Positions 34,822-43,948 of a stretch of 64,000 bases of DNA are shown piece by piece (the stretch's first letter is position 1; the number at the start of each line of letters is the position of its first letter). Source of the DNA: an uncultured Lachnospiraceae bacterium (GTDB lineage Bacteria; Bacillota; Clostridia; Lachnospirales; Lachnospiraceae); NCBI GenBank assembly GCA_947089905.1, contig CAMUMG010000004.1, positions 1 to 64,000 of the forward strand. The letters are read 5' to 3'. The translations under genes and the position numbers were made by a program. The notes under the pieces are model-generated. The model saw nothing but the letters and a program-made list of their open reading frames with translations, was not told the origin of the DNA and searched no databases.

Positions 34822-36273
34822 TTATATAGATTCTATAATAGTATCTCCTAATACTTCTTTTACCATTTTATTTACTATAGTGGGATCTGCCTTCCCTTTC
34901 ATTGCTTTCATTGTCTGTCCCACAAGATATCCCACTATTTTTTCTTTTCCATTTTGATAGTCCTTTATAGATTGTGGATTCTCTTCTACTACCTTTTCTA
35001 CCGCTTTTTTAAGTAGAGTATCATCACGGATTATTTCAAGTCTATTTTTCTTTACATACTCTTTTGGATCAATATCTTCTAGGAAAATATGTTCAAATAC
35101 CTCTTTTGATATAGTACGATTGATTGTTCCTTGCTCTACCATTTGAATTAAATCTGCTAACTTTTCTGGTTGTAAGCTTAACTGATCTGGTTCTAATTCT
35201 CTCTCTTTCATCATTCTTAGAGTTTCTACCATAAGCCAGTTGGAAACTTCTTTTGGTTTTTTACATAAAATAGTAGTCTTTTCAAACAGTTCTGCAAGCG
35301 GTTTAGAGCCTGTTAAAATCGCTGCATCATATTCAGGTAGTCCATATTCTGTTTGATATCGCTGCATTTTTTGATCTCTTAGTTCTGGTTGTCTTTCTTT
35401 TATTTGTTCTAACCATTCTCTACTAAATTCCAATGGCGGTAGATCTGGTTCTGGAAAATATCTATAGTCCTTTGTATCCTCTTTACTACGCATTGCAAAA
35501 CTAGTATTTTTATTATCATCCCAGCGTCTTGTTTCTTGAATTACCCCTTTCCCTAATTCTATCCATTCAATTTGACGTCTTTTTTCTGCCTCTATAGCTC
35601 TTACAATCGCCTTAAAAGAATTCATATTTTTCATTTCTGTCCGAGTACCCAAAATATCTGAACCTATTTCTCGAATAGAAAGATTAATGTCTGCCCTTAA
35701 AGATCCCTCCTGCATTTTACAATCTGAAACACCAAGATACTGTAAAATTAGTTTCAGTTTTTCTAAATATGCTATTACTTCTTCTGCTGATCGCATATCA
35801 GGTTCACTGACAATTTCAATTAATGGAACGCCACAACGGTTATAATCTATTAACGTTATCTCTGACGATGAATCGTGAATTAATTTTCCAGCATCCTCTT
35901 CCAGATGAATCTCATGAATTCCAATTTTCTTATTTTTGCTATCTGTTTCAATTTCAATTTTACCGTTTCTACAGATTGGAAGATAAAGCTGCGAAATCTG
36001 ATATGCTTTTGGCAGATCGGGATAAAAATAATTCTTTCGATCAAATTTACACCTTTTTGTAATTGTACAATCTGTTGCTAATCCCACCGCCACAGCAAAT
36101 TCCACCGCTTTTTTATTGAGTACAGGAAGTGTTCCGGGCATTCCAATACAGATTGGACAGCAATGTGTATTGGGTTCTCCTCCAAACTGTGTTGTACAGC
36201 TACAGAAAATTTTTGTTTTTGTCGCAAGCTCTACATGAACTTCAAGCCCAATCACAGTTTCATAACTTTTCAT
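34822..36273 (-). CDS. gatB: Asp/Glu-tRNA amidotransferase subunit B
   Basis: The B subunit of GatCAB, which turns Asp-tRNA(Asn) or Glu-tRNA(Gln) into Asn- or Gln-tRNA. It starts MKSYETVIGLEVHVELAT and has zinc-site cysteines (FCSC, HCCPIC), the GatB core (RKNYFYPDLPKAYQIS) and a C-terminal YqeY-like helical tail ending GKADPTIVNKMVKEVLGD. 483 residues. The ATG at 36273 overlaps the TGA of gatA (ATGA), so the two are coupled. The frame's earlier start is not supported. Confidence 0.95.
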   Translation of the reverse strand: MKSYETVIGLEVHVELATKTKIFCSCTTQFGGEPNTHCCPICIGMPGTLPVLNKKAVEFAVAVGLATDCTITKRCKFDRKNYFYPDLPKAYQISQLYLPICRNGKIEIETDSKNKKIGIHEIHLEEDAGKLIHDSSSEITLIDYNRCGVPLIEIVSEPDMRSAEEVIAYLEKLKLILQYLGVSDCKMQEGSLRADINLSIREIGSDILGTRTEMKNMNSFKAIVRAIEAEKRRQIEWIELGKGVIQETRRWDDNKNTSFAMRSKEDTKDYRYFPEPDLPPLEFSREWLEQIKERQPELRDQKMQRYQTEYGLPEYDAAILTGSKPLAELFEKTTILCKKPKEVSNWLMVETLRMMKERELEPDQLSLQPEKLADLIQMVEQGTINRTISKEVFEHIFLEDIDPKEYVKKNRLEIIRDDTLLKKAVEKVVEENPQSIKDYQNGKEKIVGYLVGQTMKAMKGKADPTIVNKMVKEVLGDTIIESI

Positions 36274-37721
36274 TTTTCTCCTTTCTGTACTGTACATTCA
36301 TATTGGTATGCAGTCTGTAAGATCTCTTGTTCTCCAAATGGCTTTCCAATTAGCTGAAATCCGATTGGAAGATTATTTTTATCTTTCCCACAAGGAACAG
36401 AAATTGCAGGAAGTCCTGCAAGATTAACTGGTACAGTATAACTATCTCCTAAATACATCTTCAATGGTTCAGAAAGACTTTCTCCTATCTTTGGTGCGGT
36501 CGTGGCAGTTACTGGAGTTAAAATTAAGTCAACCTTTTCAAATGCCCGGCGAAACTCTTCTCTTAATATATTTTTTACTTTTAATGCTTTATTATAATAA
36601 GCATCATAATAACCTGAACTTAATACAAATGAACCAATTAAAAGTCTACGTTTGACCTCTGTTCCAAATCCAATACTTCTTGTTTCTTTATAAAGTTCTG
36701 ATAAATCCTCATATTTTGATGCACGAAATCCATACTTTACTCCATCATAACGAGATAGATTTGAACTGGCTTCTGCACAGGCAAGTATATAATAAGCAGG
36801 AACTCCATAGATACTTGTGTTTAATTTTATTTCCTCTATATTAGCCCCACACTCTTTTAATACCTGAACTACTTTTAGTATCTCTATCCGAACCTCTTTC
36901 GAAAGCCCTTCTTCAAAATATTCAGCAGGAAATCCGACTCTTTTTCCCTGTATAGATTGTCTAATTGCTTTTAAAGAAGGACTGACTGTATTGATAGCAC
37001 AAGTAGAATCTTTCTTATCTTCTCCTGCGATAATTTGCAATATCGCAGCACAATCTTCTACTGTTCTCCCTATTGGTCCTATTTGATCTAAGGAAGAAGC
37101 ATAAGCAATTAAACCATAGCGAGAAACCATTCCATAAGTCGGTTTTAACCCAACTACTCCACAAAATGAACTAGGTTGACGGATTGATCCACCTGTATCT
37201 GAACCTAATGCTATGATAGCTTCTCCCCCTGCTACTGCAGCAGCAGAACCTCCAGAAGAACCTCCTGGAACATAATTTATATTATTAGGATTTTTCGTCA
37301 CACCAAAATAAGATGTTTCTGTCGTACCCCCCATAGCAAATTCGTCTAAATTTGTCTTTCCAAGAATAATACATCCTGCTGCCTCTAAACGGGTAATCAC
37401 TTCAGCATCATAAGAGGGACAAAATTCAGAGAGCATACGGGAAGCACATGTCGTCTTTATTCCCTTTGTACAAATATTATCCTTAATTGCAATCGGTACT
37501 CCCGCAAGCAAAGAATTGGCATACTCTCCTTGTTCTATCTTTTTTTGAACTTCGTCTGCACGTTTTATTGCCTGTTCCTCGGAAATAGAAATATAGCAGT
37601 GATAAAGGGGTTCCCTTTTTCGAATCTCATTTAATTGTGCTAACACTACTTCTGTCACTGTCAGTTCTTTTGATCGAATTGCCTTACTTAATTGGAGTGC
37701 TGAAACTTTTGTAATATCCAC
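36270..37721 (-). CDS. gatA: Asp/Glu-tRNA amidotransferase subunit A
   Basis: Amidase-signature protein of 483 residues that frees ammonia from Gln for GatB. Catalytic triad: Lys in IAIKDNI, the cis-Ser in GGSSGGSAAAVAGG and the nucleophile Ser in LGSDTGGSIRQPSSF. Gene order gatC, gatA, gatB is normal for Clostridia. Its presence means that Asn- or Gln-tRNA is made indirectly. Confidence 0.96.
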   Translation of the reverse strand: MDITKVSALQLSKAIRSKELTVTEVVLAQLNEIRKREPLYHCYISISEEQAIKRADEVQKKIEQGEYANSLLAGVPIAIKDNICTKGIKTTCASRMLSEFCPSYDAEVITRLEAAGCIILGKTNLDEFAMGGTTETSYFGVTKNPNNINYVPGGSSGGSAAAVAGGEAIIALGSDTGGSIRQPSSFCGVVGLKPTYGMVSRYGLIAYASSLDQIGPIGRTVEDCAAILQIIAGEDKKDSTCAINTVSPSLKAIRQSIQGKRVGFPAEYFEEGLSKEVRIEILKVVQVLKECGANIEEIKLNTSIYGVPAYYILACAEASSNLSRYDGVKYGFRASKYEDLSELYKETRSIGFGTEVKRRLLIGSFVLSSGYYDAYYNKALKVKNILREEFRRAFEKVDLILTPVTATTAPKIGESLSEPLKMYLGDSYTVPVNLAGLPAISVPCGKDKNNLPIGFQLIGKPFGEQEILQTAYQYECTVQKGEK

Positions 37722-37739
37722 AATATTTTCTCCTTTTAC

Positions 37740-38030
37740 CTACACATCTACTGCTTTTGGTACAGTAAAACAGTTATCCTTTATTAGTGGAGCATTTTTT
37801 AAAATCTGTTCTCTGTCTATACTTTCCTTTACCTCATCTTCTCGAACTACATTCTTTCGCTGTACAATATGAGTTAAGGGCTCAACCGATTTTGTATCTA
37901 ATTCTTGTATTACTTCGATATATCCCAATATCTGTTCTAAATCCTTTTTTGTCTGAATCTTTTCTTCTTTATTTAATTTTAAATTTGCCAATGCTGATAC
38001 ATATTCTATTGTTTCTGGTGTAATCTCCAT
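37740..38030 (-). CDS. gatC: Asp/Glu-tRNA amidotransferase subunit C
   Basis: 96 residues, a normal length for GatC, the clamp that joins GatA and GatB. MEITPETIEYVSALANLKLN and the C-terminal NAPLIKDNCFTVPKAVDV are family-typical. It ends 18 bp before gatA and starts 3 bp after the LtaS-like gene, so the LtaS-like protein and gatCAB are one transcript. Confidence 0.93.
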   Translation of the reverse strand: MEITPETIEYVSALANLKLNKEEKIQTKKDLEQILGYIEVIQELDTKSVEPLTHIVQRKNVVREDEVKESIDREQILKNAPLIKDNCFTVPKAVDV

Positions 38031-38033
38031 ACT

Positions 38034-40094
38034 CTATTCTTCCTTTTCATTTTCATTTAGGCAGGGAAGCAAATAAGAAAAATAATCATTTTGTAAAATC
38101 CCTTGAGATACTGTAAATTTGTTTTTGATAATTTTATTTATTTGATCCATATACCCTTCTGGAAGTTCTTCTTTAGAAACATTTTTTATCTCTCCTGTCT
38201 TAGAATTATACCATACTTTATCTGTAATAAAACTGCGGTTGCTGAACATTACTAATGCAGAGGCATCTGAGAGAATATCCTGTCCCATATAAAGTCTGGA
38301 ATCATATTTTATACCAAATAAGTTTAATAGAGTTGGAGCAATATCAAGACTGGAACAATATTTTTCTATCAAAATTGGTTCTTTTATCGAAGCACTCCAC
38401 AAAATAAAGTTATTTTTATATAATTCAAAATTTTCTTCTACGGTATGTCCTGCTAACTCATTAATATCCGATAATTCAAGTCCATATGGATAATGATCTG
38501 CACTCAAAGCAATTACAGTGCGATCTGCAATTTTCGCTTCTTCTAGTTGCTCTATTAAATATTCTAATGCAAGATCTAATTCTTTTTGGCAGGCGATATA
38601 TGCCTTTGCTGCTTTTCCATAAGGTAATTCTTTTACAAAATCTCTATTTTTATAAGACATGGCATTTCCATTAAAGTCATAATTCATATGTCCGCTTACC
38701 GTCATATAATAAATATGAAATGGCTCTTCTTTTAAATATTGTGGAATTGTATTTTTCATCATCTCTAAATCTGACTCCGGCCAGCGTTTTGTAATCTCCA
38801 TTCCATGGGAAGGAGCAATAAATTCGTATCCCATATTAGGATGCGTTAAATCTCTATGATAGTATGTATAACTATGATTATGATATGCTTTTGTGGTATA
38901 TCCAAGACCTTGAAACAACCATCCAAATCCAAATGGCATTGCATGATCTGCTGATTTTGTAAAACTGTTTGTACCATAGGGAATTAATCCTGTACAGACT
39001 ACATATTCTCCGTCACTGGTACTTGTCCACCAAATAGGAGTATAAAAATTTTCAAATACAAATCCCTCATGTGTTAATCGGTAAAGAGTTGGTGTAACTG
39101 TTTTATCTACTGCTAGGGGTGAATAGCCTTCGGCTGTAATTAAAATTAAGTTATAGCCTTTAAAAAATCCTGTATATTCATTCTTTTTTGTTGGAACTAC
39201 CTTTGCAAAATATTCATGTAGTGTACGAATACTTTTCTTTTTTTCCTGTTTTGCTAATGTTGCAAAATCTATGTTTAATATATTTGGAGATGTATCGATT
39301 GGAATTTCTGTTGGAACAGGAGAAGGTGTATTTTCATTTCGTACAGATATAGATGGAGAAGGAGTTTTATCTATATTATTTATTATTGGAGATATACTAG
39401 GCTCTTCTTTTAAAACTAAATCATTTGACAGTTCTACAAAAGTCAACTGATCTAGTTCATCTCCTCCAAATACTACTTGTTTTATGTCAAAAAGGACAGA
39501 TGTTCCAACCCCTAACTTTTCCATTCCTAAATCCATGACAAAACTTCCAAAATAAAGGTCATAAGGAGAATGTATTGTTCTTCCTGTAATTGTTAATGCA
39601 ATTAGAGTCAAAAGGTATATTGTAATAGCACTTGTGCCATAAATTATTGGTCTTTTCCATTCTCTTTTAAATTTAGACTTTCGAAGGAAAAGAATAAATA
39701 GTACTACAGGAAAAAAGAAAAGCAAGATTCCGGGGAGTGTTTCCAAAATCCCTTTTAATGCTTCCCTCCAAAATTCCATAACATCTCCGCCATTTGTGCC
39801 AATCGAATAAATGGATAAGAAAGTTTTAAAGATATGAAAAAATACTGCCTGTACACTAAAAATTACAGCTGAAAAACTTGCAAAAATAATAAATAATAGC
39901 TTTTGTATCTTTTCTTTAAAACAGGAAGTAATTGCTATAAGAAAAAGACCCCCTGCCGCTGAAAACAGCAGGGGATATAAAATCGACTCTGTTAAGCTTC
40001 GAAATACATATAAATGAAATAGAAATTCCTGTATCATAAATACTACAGCGAGTAGAAAAGAAGTATTATGACCCTTATTTTTATCTACATCCAT
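38034..40094 (-). CDS. LtaS-like membrane sulfatase-fold enzyme
   Basis: About 686 residues from the ATG at 40094 (a TTG eight codons earlier overlaps the GAGAGGGGGG site). Five membrane segments in the first 200 residues, then a Ser/Pro-rich linker and a sulfatase-fold domain with NLILITAEGYSPLAV, the catalytic Thr in TSTSDGEYVV, HNHSYTYYHRD and SADHYPYGL for metal binding. LtaS enzymes move glycerophosphate onto lipoteichoic acid at the outer membrane face. Substrate could also be another wall glycan. Linked to gatCAB by 3 bp. Confidence 0.85.
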   Translation of the reverse strand: MDVDKNKGHNTSFLLAVVFMIQEFLFHLYVFRSLTESILYPLLFSAAGGLFLIAITSCFKEKIQKLLFIIFASFSAVIFSVQAVFFHIFKTFLSIYSIGTNGGDVMEFWREALKGILETLPGILLFFFPVVLFILFLRKSKFKREWKRPIIYGTSAITIYLLTLIALTITGRTIHSPYDLYFGSFVMDLGMEKLGVGTSVLFDIKQVVFGGDELDQLTFVELSNDLVLKEEPSISPIINNIDKTPSPSISVRNENTPSPVPTEIPIDTSPNILNIDFATLAKQEKKKSIRTLHEYFAKVVPTKKNEYTGFFKGYNLILITAEGYSPLAVDKTVTPTLYRLTHEGFVFENFYTPIWWTSTSDGEYVVCTGLIPYGTNSFTKSADHAMPFGFGWLFQGLGYTTKAYHNHSYTYYHRDLTHPNMGYEFIAPSHGMEITKRWPESDLEMMKNTIPQYLKEEPFHIYYMTVSGHMNYDFNGNAMSYKNRDFVKELPYGKAAKAYIACQKELDLALEYLIEQLEEAKIADRTVIALSADHYPYGLELSDINELAGHTVEENFELYKNNFILWSASIKEPILIEKYCSSLDIAPTLLNLFGIKYDSRLYMGQDILSDASALVMFSNRSFITDKVWYNSKTGEIKNVSKEELPEGYMDQINKIIKNKFTVSQGILQNDYFSYLLPCLNENEKEE

Positions 40095-40128
40095 TATACT
40101 ACAGTGCCCCCCTCTCAAGTAGTATCTT

Positions 40129-41178
40129 TTAACAAAGCTTCATTTCTAAACTTCCCATTCCATACTCACAGACAACGGTTCCAAAAGCTCCATTTACAAC
40201 TGTCATTCTAGGAGGTAAATGTCCAAAATCTGCATCTAAAATAATTGGTACATGCAGATCTTTTAGTGCTTCATAGATAGCATCTTCATAGGCAATATGA
40301 TAAGCACTTTCATAAAAGGCAGGACGCCCAAACCAGAAGCCTTCAGCTGTTTCAAACCATCCTGTTTCTTTTAATCTTAATAGCCCTAAATAAAGTTGTT
40401 CACTATTTAAGTTGAAGCTTTCTAAATACCAAACTATTCCGTCTTTTCCTTCTTTAGAACAAAACTCCCTTGTTTTATCAAAACGAGTACCTGAAATCTC
40501 TAATAAAACATCTAAACAGCCTCCCAAAAGCCTTCCTGACATAGTAATTTTCTTTTCTATTTCCTTTGTAAACTGTCTATTTCCGTCTGTTAGAGCCCTC
40601 CACTGTACCTTTTGATTTAGATCATATCCCTCTAATCCTGTTTCCCTCTTTTTATATCCATTCATAAACTTTTCATAACTATCTTGTTTTAAAAGCCTTC
40701 CCTCTAAGAATTGGATATTTTTATCAATCGAGAGATCCCAATCTTTCATACCAAATTCGCAAAAATTATTTCCATAGATCGTTGCTATCCCAGTAGTAAC
40801 AGTAACTAAATATAATAATCCTGTTGGATCAGAAAATCCCTGAAGCCATTTTGGATTTTCTAAAAATAATTCAAAATTTAAGTATGGAAAAATTTCACAT
40901 AAATAATTCCCGCCGCTTACTTGAATGATTGCCCGAATATCCTTTTGTTTTAGAAGTTCATTTAATTCTTTTACTCTACATTTTGCATCTGTACTTCTTC
41001 CAAACTGACTTGTCCTGACATCAGAAGTTTCTATAATATGATACCCTAACCTATTCCACTGTTCTATGGCATGTTCCAATCGTTTAATATCTAAAACTTC
41101 CACTCTTCCATCAGAACAAGCTGTTACACCTATTTTATCTCCTGTTTTAATAAAATCAGGATATATCAATTTACCCAC
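40129..41178 (-). CDS. S66-family peptidase (LD-carboxypeptidase/MccF-like)
   Basis: 349 residues. Family outline: an N-terminal GDKIGVTACSDG strand, IRAIIQVSGGNYLCEIFPYL and the nucleophile Ser in GFSDPTGLLY (about residue 116), with a C-terminal Glu/His region (ILDADFGHLPPRMTVVNGAF). LdcA members cut L,D-bonds in wall tetrapeptides; MccF members inactivate microcin C. No signal peptide, so cytosolic. It lies upstream of the LtaS-like gene on the same strand. Confidence 0.85.
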   Translation of the reverse strand: MGKLIYPDFIKTGDKIGVTACSDGRVEVLDIKRLEHAIEQWNRLGYHIIETSDVRTSQFGRSTDAKCRVKELNELLKQKDIRAIIQVSGGNYLCEIFPYLNFELFLENPKWLQGFSDPTGLLYLVTVTTGIATIYGNNFCEFGMKDWDLSIDKNIQFLEGRLLKQDSYEKFMNGYKKRETGLEGYDLNQKVQWRALTDGNRQFTKEIEKKITMSGRLLGGCLDVLLEISGTRFDKTREFCSKEGKDGIVWYLESFNLNSEQLYLGLLRLKETGWFETAEGFWFGRPAFYESAYHIAYEDAIYEALKDLHVPIILDADFGHLPPRMTVVNGAFGTVVCEYGMGSLEMKLC

Positions 41179-41277
41179 ATCCTTTCTTATTTTTTATCTT
41201 CTGTCTAAATATCATATCATAAAAGTCGATCTTTTGTATTGCTATTCCCTTAAGATTTTTTGAAACCTAATCTACAT

Positions 41278-42492
41278 CTAAAGTTTACAAATCCGTTCTA
41301 TAGCTTCTTTGGTATTTTCATGATTTCCAAATGCAGTAAGACGAAAATACCCCTCTCCACTTGGTCCAAAGCCAGATCCTGGTGTTCCCACTACATTTGC
41401 CTGTTCTAATAAATAATCAAAAAACTGCCATGATGTCATATTTTTAGGGGTTTTTAGCCAAAGATAAGGTGCATTAATCCCTCCAAAAATTTCATAACCT
41501 GCCCTTTGTAATCCTTCTCTAATCAAAGCAGCATTTTTCATATAGTATGCAATCTGTTCTTTTGTCTGCTTTTGTCCCTTTTTAGAATATACTGCCTCTC
41601 CTGCCCTTTGAATGATATAAGGTGCACCATTAAATTTTGTTCCATGTCTTCTTGCCCATAGCTGATTTAAAGAAACTTCTCCACATTTTAATTCCTTTGG
41701 AACAATAGTAAATCCTAATCTCGTTCCAGTAAATCCAGCATTTTTTGAAAAACTTCTTAACTCAACTGCACATTGTTTTGCTCCATCACATTCATAAATT
41801 GTATGAGGAACTCCTTCTTCTGAAATATAAGCTTCATAGGCAGCATCATAAATAATAACTGCTCCTTGTCTATTGGCATAATCTACCCATTTTTGAAGCT
41901 CCCCTTTTGTAATAGTAGAACCGGTTGGATTATTCGGAAAACATAAAAAAATCAAATCAGGGCGTTCTTTTGGAAGTTCAGGACAGAAATTAGTTTCGTA
42001 CGTACAAGGCATATAAATTACATTACTCCAACATTTTTTATCAGGTAAATATTCCCCACATCTTCCAGCCATAACATTGGCATCGATATAAACCGGGTAA
42101 ACTGGATCACAGACCGCAATTCGATTTTCTACTGAAAAAATATCGCCAATATTTCCAGAATCGCTCTTTGCTCCATCACTAATAAAGATTTCATCTAATT
42201 CTATTTTTGCTCCTCTTGTCTGATAATCCTGTTCTAAAATTACCTTTCGTAAAAACTCATATCCTAAATCAGGGGCATAGCCATGAAAAGTTTCTTCTTT
42301 CCCCATCTCATCTGTAGCTTTATGAATTGCTTCAATAACTGCTGGAACTAATGGAAGTGTAACATCCCCTATTCCAAGTCGTATTATTTTCTTTTCAGGA
42401 TTTTCTTTCACAAAAGCAGCAACTTTTTTTCCAATAGTAGAAAATAAATAATTTCCCTGAAGTTTTAAATAATTTTCATTTACTTTAAACAT
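41278..42492 (-). CDS. dapL: LL-diaminopimelate aminotransferase
   Basis: PLP enzyme making LL-diaminopimelate directly from tetrahydrodipicolinate, the DapL branch of lysine and wall-precursor synthesis. 404 residues; LGIGDVTLPLVPAVIEA, SDGAKSDSGN, the PLP-binding Lys in SFSKNAGFTGTRLGF and the C-terminal RLTAFG are diagnostic. The ATG at 42492 has AAGGAG upstream and overlaps the end of dapF by 8 bp, so dapF and dapL are coupled. Confidence 0.95.
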   Translation of the reverse strand: MFKVNENYLKLQGNYLFSTIGKKVAAFVKENPEKKIIRLGIGDVTLPLVPAVIEAIHKATDEMGKEETFHGYAPDLGYEFLRKVILEQDYQTRGAKIELDEIFISDGAKSDSGNIGDIFSVENRIAVCDPVYPVYIDANVMAGRCGEYLPDKKCWSNVIYMPCTYETNFCPELPKERPDLIFLCFPNNPTGSTITKGELQKWVDYANRQGAVIIYDAAYEAYISEEGVPHTIYECDGAKQCAVELRSFSKNAGFTGTRLGFTIVPKELKCGEVSLNQLWARRHGTKFNGAPYIIQRAGEAVYSKKGQKQTKEQIAYYMKNAALIREGLQRAGYEIFGGINAPYLWLKTPKNMTSWQFFDYLLEQANVVGTPGSGFGPSGEGYFRLTAFGNHENTKEAIERICKL

Positions 42493-43318
42493 AATACTCT
42501 CCTTCAAAAACGGTTATAGCAGGACCTGTCATAAATAAAAGATTTTCTTGTTTTTGATATCTAATTTTAAGATCCCCACCGATCATATGTACTATAACCT
42601 CAGATTCTGTCTTCTGGTTCCAAATTCCAGCACAGACACTTGCTGTAGCTCCTGTACCACAGGCGAATGTTTCCCCAGAGCCTCTTTCCCATACACGCAT
42701 TTTAATCTCTGTAGGAGAGAGCACTTGAACAAATTCTGTATTTACTCGCTTTGGAAAAACTGGGTGAGATTCGAATAAAGGTCCGTAAAGGTTTAACGGA
42801 AAGTTTTCTACATCTTCTACAAAGATAACAGCATGTGGATTTCCAACAGATAGACATGTCATATGAAACTCTGTTTCATTTACTAAAATTGGTTCATCAA
42901 TTACACAATCCTTTTCACTAAGAATGGGAATCAACTTTGGAGTAAAAATCGGATGTCCCATTTCTACTGTAACTTCCTTTACTTCTTTATTATCAATGGT
43001 TAAGTTTAACTTTTTTAAACCAGCAAGTGTTTCAATACAAAGATCAGTCTTTTTTGTCATACCATGTTCATAAACATACTTTCCAACACAACGGATTGCA
43101 TTTCCACACATCTCCCCTCTGCTGCCATCAGCATTGTACATATCCATTCTAAAATCACCTTTTATAGATGGAAGAATTAAAATTAAACCATCTGAACCAA
43201 TCCCAAAATGTCTGTCACTTACCTTCCTTGCTAATTCTGTTGGATCAAAAATTTTTTCTTTCAAACAATTAATATATACATAATCATTTCCGCATCCCTG
43301 CATTTTTGTAAACTTCAT
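42485..43318 (-). CDS. dapF: Diaminopimelate epimerase
   Basis: Converts LL- to meso-diaminopimelate. The two catalytic cysteines are in NADGSRGEMCGNAIRC and GSGETFACGTGATAS. 277 residues, starting MKFTKMQGCGNDYVYINCL with AGGATAG upstream at the chosen ATG 43318. Directly precedes dapL and follows the ANTAR gene. Confidence 0.95.
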   Translation of the reverse strand: MKFTKMQGCGNDYVYINCLKEKIFDPTELARKVSDRHFGIGSDGLILILPSIKGDFRMDMYNADGSRGEMCGNAIRCVGKYVYEHGMTKKTDLCIETLAGLKKLNLTIDNKEVKEVTVEMGHPIFTPKLIPILSEKDCVIDEPILVNETEFHMTCLSVGNPHAVIFVEDVENFPLNLYGPLFESHPVFPKRVNTEFVQVLSPTEIKMRVWERGSGETFACGTGATASVCAGIWNQKTESEVIVHMIGGDLKIRYQKQENLLFMTGPAITVFEGEYYV

Positions 43319-43332
43319 TTCTATCCTCATTT

Positions 43333-43878
43333 CTATATTAAATTTAATATCATTTTTGCCATTTCTACCATATTAATTCCACTATCCATACTTGTTTTTT
43401 GGATATATCGGTATGCCTCTTTTTCTGACATATTATTTCGTTCCATTAATACTAATTTTGCTTTTACGATAATTTCCTTTTCTTTTTCAGAACGCTTTCT
43501 TGGTCGATCTGCTTCTTTTTTCTTCTTTCGATTATAGTAGTTATAGGTCATAAGTCGTAGGGTATCTATTAAGTCTTTTCGTTTGACAGGCAGAGTAAGA
43601 CTTACCAGATTGCCGTCTATATTTTGAGAAAGTTTTGTTGGTGAAGCCATTAGTAATAATTCAAACCCCTTTGGCAAATAACTGTTTAGTTGTCGATATA
43701 ACATATCAAGTAGTCGATATCCACAAATTACAATTCCCCCATCTAGCTCATTGGCAATCCATACTACCTGTGCTCCGGTGGTACAGACGGCATTTACTTC
43801 AAACTCCTCCTGTATTAACAGTCTTTTTATTTTTTCTGCATCTTCTATTTTAGGAAAAGCAACAATTATACTTAACAC
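43333..43878 (-). CDS. ANTAR-domain regulator with a degenerate receiver
   Basis: 181 residues. Residues 1-110 look like a response-regulator receiver, but the phospho-acceptor Asp is gone: the expected strand reads GGIVICGYRLLD. The C-terminal ANTAR domain (KAKLVLMERNNMSEKEAYRYIQK, then MDSGINMVEMAKMILN) binds RNA and prevents terminator formation in known systems (AmiR, NasT, EutV). It lies between glnA and dapF, close to the glnA leader with its terminator hairpin, which makes that leader the natural target. Sensing must be by protein or ligand contact rather than phosphorylation. Confidence 0.85.
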   Translation of the reverse strand: MLSIIVAFPKIEDAEKIKRLLIQEEFEVNAVCTTGAQVVWIANELDGGIVICGYRLLDMLYRQLNSYLPKGFELLLMASPTKLSQNIDGNLVSLTLPVKRKDLIDTLRLMTYNYYNRKKKKEADRPRKRSEKEKEIIVKAKLVLMERNNMSEKEAYRYIQKTSMDSGINMVEMAKMILNLI

Positions 43879-43948
43879 ATTCTATATCCTCCGCCCTTCA
43901 TAACCTTGTCTGTCTAGTTATATAATATATATTATTTATAGAAAAGCT

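Noticed and set aside
40085-40110. TATAAT near the start of the LtaS-like gene as a promoter
   Set aside because: It overlaps the start codon and the ribosome site; no matching -35 was seen at the right distance.
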